This document shows, in pieces, positions 34,236 to 40,804 of a DNA stretch of 64,000 nucleotides. The DNA lies in assembly GCF_026341035.1 (NCBI RefSeq), contig NZ_JAPEOQ010000002.1, forward strand, positions 372,001 through 436,000, given 5' to 3'. The DNA comes from Streptomyces sp. NBC_01016 (GTDB lineage Bacteria > Actinomycetota > Actinomycetes > Streptomycetales > Streptomycetaceae). Both the position numbers and the translations under genes were made by a program. Positions within the stretch are counted from its first letter, which is position 1. Each line of letters opens with the position of its first letter. The notes under the pieces were generated by a model that saw only the letters and a list, made by a program, of their open reading frames with translations, searched no databases and was not told the origin of the DNA.

Positions 34236-35360
34236 ATGGCTGAGCAGGACATGGGACGGGGAGGACGACCACGGCCGGCGGAGGTGATCCCGCTGTTGGG
34301 ATCGGGGGTGCTGGCGGCCGGACCGGGACTCCTCGTACCCGGCTGGCCGCCGATGATCGCTTCCCTGTTGATCGTGCCGCTGCTGGCCGCGCTGCGTCTC
34401 GACGCCCGGTGCACGGCGGGCGCGGCCGTACTCGCGATGGTCCTCGCCCTTACCGTGACGGTGGTGCGCGATCTGGTGCTAACGCCGTGGGCCGCCGCCG
34501 AGTGTCTGGCACTGCTGATAGGCGGCGCGCTGACCGTACGGCTCGCGATGCGCGACGCGGTGCGCGCGACGGCGCTCTCCCATGCCACGGAGATCGCCCG
34601 CGTCGCGGAAGCCGCGATCCTGCGGCCGGTCGACGCACGGGTCGGCGGGATCGCGGTGTGCACGCGGCACCATTGCAGGGTCCCCGGGACCACGGTGGGC
34701 GGCGACCTGTACGACGTGGTGCACACCCCGTACGGCACGAGGCTGTTCGTCGGGGACGTACGAGGGCACGGGCTTGACGCGGTACGCATCACGGCGAGCG
34801 CGCTGAGCAGCTTCCGTGACCTCGCCTACGTGACACCCGAACTCACGGACCTGGTCCGTGAGTTGGATGTGCGCCTGGCACCCGACCTGGGTGCGGAGGA
34901 TTTCGTCACGGCGGTGTTCGCCGAGTTCGGGCCGAGCGAGGTCAAGAGCGTCAACTGCGGGCACCCGCCGCCGTTGCGCCTCGGGTCCCCGCCCAAACTC
35001 CTCGAACCCCACGTTGCGTGCCGGCCCCTGGGCCTCGGCCCGGAACCGGAGCAGAGCAAGTACTGGCTGCAGCCCGGCGACCGCCTGTTGTTCTACACGG
35101 ACGGCCTCTCCGAGGCCCGCGACCGGCAGGGCGTCGAGTTCCCGTTGGAGGAGGCGGCCGCCGACGCCGCCTCCTCCACGGTCCGGCCCGACGCCTTCCT
35201 GGACACCCTGTACGAGGCGGTGACCACGCACACGGGTGGGCCGCTCAGGGACGACGTAGCCCTGATCCTCTGCGAGGACGTGGGCTCCGCCGGGGGCCGG
35301 TTCAGCCCCGGGGCCGCACCGTACCCGTCACAAAGGCGGCCCATGCTGCCGCGCCGATGA
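34236..35360 (+). CDS. Membrane PP2C/SpoIIE-type phosphatase (copy 2)
   Basis: 374 residues, paralogue of the protein at 28589. Hydrophobic segments lie at about residues 17-100 (LLGSGVLAAGPGLLVPGW, IASLLIVPLLAALRL, AAVLAMVLALTVTVV). Phosphatase motifs are VGGDLYDVVHTPYG, VGDVRGHGLDA, LLFYTDGLSEARD and RDDVALILCE, with all metal-binding Asp present. AGGAGG lies 6 bases before ATG 34236. The polar C-terminal tail (GGRFSPGAAPYPSQ) overlaps the convergent DUF397 gene by 59 bases. Divergent from the second STAND ATPase. Confidence 0.88.
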   Translation: MAEQDMGRGGRPRPAEVIPLLGSGVLAAGPGLLVPGWPPMIASLLIVPLLAALRLDARCTAGAAVLAMVLALTVTVVRDLVLTPWAAAECLALLIGGALTVRLAMRDAVRATALSHATEIARVAEAAILRPVDARVGGIAVCTRHHCRVPGTTVGGDLYDVVHTPYGTRLFVGDVRGHGLDAVRITASALSSFRDLAYVTPELTDLVRELDVRLAPDLGAEDFVTAVFAEFGPSEVKSVNCGHPPPLRLGSPPKLLEPHVACRPLGLGPEPEQSKYWLQPGDRLLFYTDGLSEARDRQGVEFPLEEAAADAASSTVRPDAFLDTLYEAVTTHTGGPLRDDVALILCEDVGSAGGRFSPGAAPYPSQRRPMLPRR

Positions 35361-35583
35361 CGACGACGTGCCCGTCCGTGACCTTTGAGTCGCGGACGGG
35401 CACGACCTCTGGGACTCCGTCGGCGACTTCGAGGCAGCTGCCGCCCTCGCCGTTGCTGTAGGTCGACTTGCGCCAGCGGGCCGCGCCCACAAAGTCGTGG
35501 GCGACCTCGACGCAGTCGCCGCCGTTGCCGTCGCTGAAGGAGCTCTTGCGCCAGCTGGCGTTGCTCAGGTCGTACTCGCGCAT
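35302..35583 (-). CDS. DUF397 protein, two repeats
   Basis: A 93-residue protein with two DUF397 units: WRKSSFSDGNGGDCVEVA and WRKSTYSNGEGGSCLEVA, then PVRDSKVTDGHVVVIGAAAW. DUF397 proteins work with Scr1/WhiJ-type regulators in streptomycete development. It starts inside the end of the regulator gene upstream (19-base overlap), so the two are translationally coupled. Molecular function unknown. Confidence 0.88.
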   Translation of the reverse strand: MREYDLSNASWRKSSFSDGNGGDCVEVAHDFVGAARWRKSTYSNGEGGSCLEVADGVPEVVPVRDSKVTDGHVVVIGAAAWAAFVTGTVRPRG

Positions 35584-36398
35584 CGTTTGTAGTCCTCAGC
35601 CGCCGCGTCGACCATCGCCAGGGATGCCTGCGGCGACAGTGCGGCAACCCTGAGCAGATCGTAAGCCTCCTGCACGTGCTTCACCACTGCCGGATCGTCC
35701 AGGAGCGACCCCGAAAACACGGCCTCTGTATAGGCAGTTGGCGGGGCGTCCTCGAACTCCATGAGCTTCACCATCCCGGCCATCAGGGCGTGCGGGCCCG
35801 CCGCATTCGGCAGGGCCGTCACCAGGACCTGGCGCTCGCGTGCCGCCGCCGCGATGTGCTCCAGCTGCTCGGCCATGCGCGACGGCCCGCCCACGGGGAT
35901 GCGCAGCACGTTCTCGTGCAGGATCACCCAGTACTGGGGCCTCGTGGCGTCGTCGAGGATGCGCGCCCGCTCCATGCGCGCGGTGACCTTCTCCTCGACG
36001 AACTCGTCCGTGGCGAACGGGTTCGTCGCGAGCGTGACCCCGCGGGCGTAGGCGGGCGTCTGCAACAGGCCGGGCACCAGGGTCGGCGCGAACTCGCAGA
36101 TCTTCGTGGCCGTCCGCTCCAGTTCGACGACCCGCGCGAAGTAATCCGCATACCGACGGTCGTCGATCAGGCCGCGCCACATCCGCTCGAAAATACCGTC
36201 GGATTGCAGCGCCTCGTCAATCCTCTGGGCTACATCCAACTGCGGTTTGCGAATTGCCTGTTCGAACTGGCCGATGTAGCCGCCGGAAACGAATACGCGT
36301 AACCCCAACTCCACTTGGGTCAGCCCCGCGTCCTCGCGGCGCCGCTTCAACTCCACGCCGAAGAACTCCCACGCCGCCTGCCGCGAACCCTTGGCCAT
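35565..36398 (-). CDS. WhiJ/Scr1-type regulator (XRE HTH plus DUF5753)
   Basis: Transcriptional regulator of 277 residues. The N-terminal XRE HTH is FGVELKRRREDAGLTQVELG onward (GGYIGQFEQAIRKPQLDV). The DUF5753 domain runs from about residue 90 (PTLVPGLLQTPAYARGVTLA, QYWVILHENVLRIPVGGP). It contains a TTA leucine codon at 36302-36300, which in streptomycetes requires the bldA tRNA. ATG 36398 chosen. It forms a locus with the DUF397 gene downstream and two small divergent genes, the whiJ-like arrangement. Confidence 0.88.
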   Translation of the reverse strand: MAKGSRQAAWEFFGVELKRRREDAGLTQVELGLRVFVSGGYIGQFEQAIRKPQLDVAQRIDEALQSDGIFERMWRGLIDDRRYADYFARVVELERTATKICEFAPTLVPGLLQTPAYARGVTLATNPFATDEFVEEKVTARMERARILDDATRPQYWVILHENVLRIPVGGPSRMAEQLEHIAAAARERQVLVTALPNAAGPHALMAGMVKLMEFEDAPPTAYTEAVFSGSLLDDPAVVKHVQEAYDLLRVAALSPQASLAMVDAAAEDYKRCASTT

Positions 36399-36513
36399 GG
36401 CCAACCCCCATGTGAAGCCACGCAGTTGTAGTGCGCAGACCTCTCCCCACTCTAGGGACGGAACGCCACCGTGGAGGCGCAAAGCGTGAAATCCAATGAG
36501 GCAGGGGAGCCAC

Positions 36514-36756
36514 GTGACGGAACAATCGAAGCACGCCGCGCTGTGCGTGGAGGAAGCCGAGGAAATGGTGGAGACATTGCGAGCCGCACTCGCCGGAGCG
36601 GGAATTGTGCTGCCCTCGCTCGGCCTCGATCCCGGGTCAATCGCACGGAGTGCCCCGTGTCCCTTGGTGGAATTGGGGCGTTGTCCGGTTGACACGGCGG
36701 CCCGGCTCGCCGCCGTAGTCCTCGCAGGGACGGACGACAGGAGCGCTACGCCATGA
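36514..36756 (+). CDS. Small hypothetical protein of a whiJ-like locus
   Basis: An 80-residue protein from GTG 36514 (AGGGGAG 4 bases upstream); ATG 36496 would add six residues. It starts with an amphipathic helix (EEAEEMVETLRAALAGAGIV) and continues with a Pro/Leu-rich stretch carrying two Cys (SAPCPLVELGRCP). I do not recognise a domain. It is divergent from the regulator and overlaps the next small gene by 4 bases, so they form a pair. Confidence 0.6.
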   Translation: MTEQSKHAALCVEEAEEMVETLRAALAGAGIVLPSLGLDPGSIARSAPCPLVELGRCPVDTAARLAAVVLAGTDDRSATP

Positions 36757-36968
36757 AACCGCCGATCGGTTCGTACGCGATCGACACGAGCACGGGTCAG
36801 GTGGGACGAGTGATGGGGCACGAGGGGCCGTACGTACAGTTGCGGCCCTTCGGGGGCGGGCGTGAGTGGGACTGTCCGCCGGAGGTGCTGCGCGTGGCGT
36901 CGACGACGGAGCGGGTGCGGGCCGCGACGGCGTACGAGAACAGAAGAAGCCGGGGTGAGGTCCCCTAG
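36753..36968 (+). CDS. Small hypothetical protein
   Basis: A 71-residue protein coupled by ATGA to the gene before. It reads like a small beta barrel (SYAIDTSTGQVGRVMGHEG, YVQLRPFGGGREWDCPPEVL), resembling small conserved proteins next to streptomycete HTH/DUF397 loci. Its stop overlaps the convergent MFS gene by 4 bases. No function can be given. Confidence 0.65.
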   Translation: MKPPIGSYAIDTSTGQVGRVMGHEGPYVQLRPFGGGREWDCPPEVLRVASTTERVRAATAYENRRSRGEVP

Positions 36969-38416
36969 GTCCTACGGCGGGTCGACCACATCAGGGCCGC
37001 CGCCACGGCCACGAGCACCGCGAACACCGCCGATACGGCCGTCATCCCGGCCCGCGCGTCCCGCAGGCCGGGTCCTGACACCGCGAAGAACAGCATGCCG
37101 AGCAGGGCGACGCCCAGGGAACTCGCCGCCTGCTGAGCCGTGTTGAGCATCCCGGACGCCGCGCCCGCCGTCCCGGGTGTCACCCGTGACAGGGCCGCGC
37201 CGATGATCGGCGGCATCAGCAGGCCGTTGCCGAGGCCGTTGAGGAGGAGGGCGGGCGTCAGGGCCCAGGGGGAGATCGCCCCGTCGGACGCGGTGAGCCG
37301 GCCCGCGGCGAGGGCCAGGCCGCCCACCACCAGCACCCCGCCCGCCACCGGCCACCGCACCCCGTACCGTGCCGTGAGCCGCCCGCTGAGCAGCGAACCC
37401 GTGGTGAACATGACCGCCTGCGGGACGAACACAGCGCCGGCCGTGAGCGGGCTCGCGCCGAGGCCCGCCTGGAGCAGCAGCGCGAGCGTGAACATATAGG
37501 CGCCGAAGTAGAGCTGGAAGGCCCCCAGGCCCGCGAGCAGGGTCAGATACGGGCGGTTGCGGAAGAGGGCGGGGTTGAGCACGGGCTCCCCGCCGCGCCC
37601 CCGCAGCGCCCGCTGCCACCGCCACGTCGCCCACGCCACGGGGGCGGCCGCCGCCAGGCACACCCACGTCCACACCGGCCACCCCTCGTCCCGGCCGAGC
37701 GCCAGCGGCACCAGGAGCAGGGCCAGCGTCGCGGTGACCCCCAGCGCGCCGAGCGCGTCGAACTGCCGACGGGGCCCGGCGACATGGGGCGGCAGCATCC
37801 GCCACGCGGCGACCGAGGCCACCACGCCCACGGGAACGTTCACCAGGAACACCGCGCGCCAGCCGAGCCCGAACACGTCCGCTTGCAGGAGTACGCCACC
37901 GAGGAGCTGCCCGGCGATCGAGCCGATGCCCGCCACCGCGCCGTTCCAGCCGGTGGCCCGGCCCCGGTGCGCCGCCGGGAAGCGGGCCGTCACCAGCGAC
38001 AGCACCTGCGGCACCATCACCGCCGCCGAGAGCCCCTGCGCCATCCGCGCCACCACCAGCTCCCCGGCCCCCTGGGCGAGCCCGCACAGCAGCGACGTCA
38101 CCGTGAACGCCACCATGCCCGCCACGAACGTCCGCCGGTAACCGAACCGGTCCCCGAGCCGGCCGCCCGTGATCAGACCCGCCGCGTACGCGAACGCGTA
38201 GCCGGACACGACGAGTTCGAGGGCCGCGTCGCTCGCGCGCAGGTCCGCGCGGAGCGCCTCGGTGGCGACGTTCACGACGAAGAGGTCGAAGCTCCCCATG
38301 AACGTGGCGGTGAGGGCGACCGCGAGCATGCGCCGGTCGGCGGGGGAGGGCCCGTCGGAGGCGTCCTCCTGCCCGGGGATGGTGCCGACGGTGGTGCCGA
38401 TCCGGATGTCAGCCAT
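36965..38416 (-). CDS. MFS transporter, DHA2-like
   Basis: Membrane exporter of 483 residues. Helix 1 is ATFMGSFDLFVVNVATEALR and motif A is TGGRLGDRFGYRRTFVAGM; 14 helices fit the DHA2 type. The start is uncertain: ATG codons at 38416, 38425, 38434 and 38440 are in frame, and I chose MADIRIG. It is divergent from an Rrf2 regulator with overlapping palindromes in the gap, so Rrf2 probably controls this pump. Substrate unknown. Confidence 0.87.
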   Translation of the reverse strand: MADIRIGTTVGTIPGQEDASDGPSPADRRMLAVALTATFMGSFDLFVVNVATEALRADLRASDAALELVVSGYAFAYAAGLITGGRLGDRFGYRRTFVAGMVAFTVTSLLCGLAQGAGELVVARMAQGLSAAVMVPQVLSLVTARFPAAHRGRATGWNGAVAGIGSIAGQLLGGVLLQADVFGLGWRAVFLVNVPVGVVASVAAWRMLPPHVAGPRRQFDALGALGVTATLALLLVPLALGRDEGWPVWTWVCLAAAAPVAWATWRWQRALRGRGGEPVLNPALFRNRPYLTLLAGLGAFQLYFGAYMFTLALLLQAGLGASPLTAGAVFVPQAVMFTTGSLLSGRLTARYGVRWPVAGGVLVVGGLALAAGRLTASDGAISPWALTPALLLNGLGNGLLMPPIIGAALSRVTPGTAGAASGMLNTAQQAASSLGVALLGMLFFAVSGPGLRDARAGMTAVSAVFAVLVAVAAALMWSTRRRT

Positions 38417-38433
38417 GAGGGCCATCGGTATCA

Positions 38434-38460
38434 TGGACATTGAATATCCATCAAGTGGAT
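38434..38460. promoter_or_regulatory. Candidate Rrf2 operator
   Basis: Two overlapping palindromes: TGGACATTGAATATCCA (38434-38450, imperfect) and ATCCA-TCAAG-TGGAT (38446-38460, perfect arms). They fill the gap between the MFS start and the regulator, and overlap the alternative upstream MFS start codons. Confidence 0.55.
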
Positions 38461-38481
38461 GGAAGGGTAGCCTCGGGTCCC

Positions 38482-39003
38482 ATGAAGTTGTCGCAGGGCG
38501 TCGAGTGGGGCGTGCACTGCTGCGTGCTCCTCGTGCAGGCGCCGCCCGGTGCCGCCGTGCGCCGCTCCACGCTCGCCGAGTACTACGGGCTGCCCGAGGC
38601 GTACCTCGCCAAGCACCTCAAGTCCCTTGCCGCCGCCGGTGTGCTGACCGCCACATCCGGCCCGCGCGGCGGGTTCCGGCTCGCCCGCGACCCGAAGGAC
38701 ATCACCGTGCTCGACGTGGTGGAGGCGGTCGAGGGCTCCGCGCCCGCCTTCGTCTGCGGCGAGATCCGGCAGCGCGGCGCGTGCGCCATCCCGCCCGAGC
38801 GGTGCACCGGTCCGTGCGGAGTGGCGCAGGTCATGTACGACGCGGACCGGGCCTGGCGGGAGTCGCTGCGGGCCGTGACGGTGGCGGACCTGAGCGGGGG
38901 GCTGAGCGGGGCGGTGCGCTCGCGCGGGCGCGCATGGCTGGCGGATCCGACCGCACCCCTGCCCCCGTTCCCGCAAACGGGCTCCGTCCGTAAGGGACAA
39001 TGA
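38482..39003 (+). CDS. Rrf2 family regulator with four Cys
   Basis: A 173-residue winged HTH regulator (KLSQGVEWGVHCCVLLVQAP, YLAKHLKSLAAAGVLTATSG, GPRGGFRLARDPKDITVLDV). The loop after the dimer helix has Cys92, Cys101, Cys108 and Cys112 in VCGEIRQRGACAIPPERCTG, more than the three ligands of classic NsrR or IscR. An Fe-S or redox sensor is possible. ATG 38482 chosen. Divergent from the MFS pump; the long Pro-rich C-terminal tail is not part of the fold. Confidence 0.85.
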   Translation: MKLSQGVEWGVHCCVLLVQAPPGAAVRRSTLAEYYGLPEAYLAKHLKSLAAAGVLTATSGPRGGFRLARDPKDITVLDVVEAVEGSAPAFVCGEIRQRGACAIPPERCTGPCGVAQVMYDADRAWRESLRAVTVADLSGGLSGAVRSRGRAWLADPTAPLPPFPQTGSVRKGQ

Positions 39004-39008
39004 GAGGC

Positions 39009-39056
39009 ATGAGCCTGTTCCGCGACGACGATGAGAAGCGCGAGGGCGCGCGATGA
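39009..39056 (+). CDS. Possible 15-codon leader frame coupled to recO
   Basis: ATG 39009 to TGA 39056 encodes MSLFRDDDEKREGAR, and its stop overlaps the recO start in an ATGA. The overlap and charged, non-random peptide suggest translation that feeds recO, but the ribosome site is poor and conservation is untested. Confidence 0.35.
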   Translation: MSLFRDDDEKREGAR

Positions 39057-39802
39057 CTCTCATTCGGGACGACGGAGTCGTGCTGCGCACCCAGAAACTC
39101 GGCGAAGCCGACCGCATCATCACGCTGCTCACCCGCAACCACGGCCGCGTGCGCGCCGTCGCCCGCGGTGTGCGGCGCACCAAGTCCAAGTTCGGCGCCC
39201 GCCTCGAACCCTTCTCGCACGTGGACGTGCAGTTCTTCGCGCGGGGCAGCGAGTTGATCGGCCGCGGGCTCCCGCTGTGCACGCAGAGCGAGACCATCGC
39301 CGCGTACGGCGGCGGCATCGTGACGGACTACGGGCGGTACACGGCCGGCACCGCGATGCTGGAGACGGCGGAACGGTTCACCGACCACGAGGGCGAACCC
39401 GCGGTACAGCAGTACCTGCTCCTCGTCGGCGCCCTGCGCACGCTCGCCCGCGGCGAGCACGCGCCGGGCCTCGTGCTCGACGCGTTCCTGCTGCGCTCGC
39501 TGGCGGTCAACGGCTACGCACCCACCTTCGGTGACTGCGCGAAGTGCGGAATGCCCGGTCCCAACCGGTTTTTCTCCGTCGGAGCGGGCGGCTCGGTTTG
39601 CGTCGACTGCCGGGTACCGGGCAGCGTCGTACCCTCACCGCAGGCCCTCGTCCTGCTCGGTGCGCTGCTCACCGGAGACTGGGAGACGGCGGACACGTGC
39701 GAGGCACGGTTCGTCCGGGAGGGCAACGGGCTGGTGTCGGCCTACCTGCACTGGCACCTTGAGCGCGGACTGCGATCGCTGCGCTACGTAGAGAAAAGCT
39801 AG
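39053..39802 (+). CDS. recO: DNA repair protein RecO
   Basis: RecF-pathway mediator that loads RecA onto SSB-coated single-strand DNA, 249 residues. The N-terminal OB fold is VVLRTQKLGEADRIITLLTR and RVRAVARGVRRTKSKFGARL. The C-terminal domain has the zinc finger CAKCGMPGPN and SVCVDC. ATG 39053. It is followed 37 bases later by uppS on the same strand, the usual streptomycete order. Confidence 0.95.
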   Translation: MTLIRDDGVVLRTQKLGEADRIITLLTRNHGRVRAVARGVRRTKSKFGARLEPFSHVDVQFFARGSELIGRGLPLCTQSETIAAYGGGIVTDYGRYTAGTAMLETAERFTDHEGEPAVQQYLLLVGALRTLARGEHAPGLVLDAFLLRSLAVNGYAPTFGDCAKCGMPGPNRFFSVGAGGSVCVDCRVPGSVVPSPQALVLLGALLTGDWETADTCEARFVREGNGLVSAYLHWHLERGLRSLRYVEKS

Positions 39803-39839
39803 CGAGAGCTGGCACTGAGCTAGGGGAGAGGCCCGGAAG

Positions 39840-40670
39840 ATGGCACGTCGCGGAATCCTCGGACGCAACCGCCGTGAGTACACAGCGCCCGAACCGCACC
39901 CGTCGGGCGCGCGGCCGCCGAAGATCCCCGGCGAGCTGGTGCCCCAGCACGTGGCGATCGTCATGGACGGCAACGGACGCTGGGCCAAGGACCGCGGCCT
40001 GCCGCGCACCGAGGGCCACAAGGTCGGCGCGGAGCGTGTCCTCGACGTGCTCCAGGGCGCCATCGAGATGGGCGTCGGCGCCATCTCCCTGTACGCCTTC
40101 TCCACGGAGAACTGGAAGCGCTCGCCCGACGAGGTGCGCTTCCTCATGAACTTCAACCGGGACTTCATCCGCAAGACCCGCGACCAGCTCGACGAGCTCG
40201 GTGTGCGGGTGCGCTGGGTGGGGCGCATGCCCAAGCTGTGGAAGTCGGTCGCCAAGGAGCTGGAGATCTCCCAGGAGCAGACCAAGGACAACGACAAGCT
40301 GACCTTGTACTTCTGCATGAACTACGGCGGCCGCGCGGAGATCGCCGACGCGGCGCAGGCGCTCGCGGAGGACGTGAAGGCGGGCCGCCTCGACCCGTCC
40401 AAGGTCAGCGAGAAGACCTTCGCGAAGTACCTCTACTACGCCGACATGCCCGACGTGGACCTGTTCCTGCGCCCCAGCGGCGAACAGCGCACGTCCAACT
40501 ACCTTCTGTGGCAGAGCGCGTACGCCGAAATGGTCTTCCAGGACGTCCTGTGGCCGGACTTCGACCGGCGTGACCTGTGGCGCGCGTGCGTCGAGTACGC
40601 GTCGCGCGACCGGCGGTTCGGCGGGGCGACGCCGAACGAGGTGCTGCTTCAGCTGGAGGGCGGGCAGTAG
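39840..40670 (+). CDS. uppS: Isoprenyl transferase (undecaprenyl diphosphate synthase family)
   Basis: cis-Prenyltransferase that makes the lipid carrier for cell-wall precursors, 276 residues. Motifs are HVAIVMDGNGRWAKDRGL (catalytic Asp), YAFSTENWKRSPDEV, and RPSGEQRTSNYLLWQSAYAE. GGGGAGAGG precedes ATG 39840. The N-terminal 35 residues are a basic extension (MARRGILGRNRREYTAPE) common in actinobacteria. Operon partner of recO. Confidence 0.95.
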   Translation: MARRGILGRNRREYTAPEPHPSGARPPKIPGELVPQHVAIVMDGNGRWAKDRGLPRTEGHKVGAERVLDVLQGAIEMGVGAISLYAFSTENWKRSPDEVRFLMNFNRDFIRKTRDQLDELGVRVRWVGRMPKLWKSVAKELEISQEQTKDNDKLTLYFCMNYGGRAEIADAAQALAEDVKAGRLDPSKVSEKTFAKYLYYADMPDVDLFLRPSGEQRTSNYLLWQSAYAEMVFQDVLWPDFDRRDLWRACVEYASRDRRFGGATPNEVLLQLEGGQ

Positions 40671-40804
40671 GCCACAGCGACCGGGTCCGACCCGCGGCCG
40701 AAATCAGCAGCGGTCAAAACCGGTCGAACCCTCCCGCCGCGCACCGCCGCCCCCTACGGTGAGTAACGACCCACTCGGGGTCGACCGGACAAGGGGGGCG
40801 GTGG

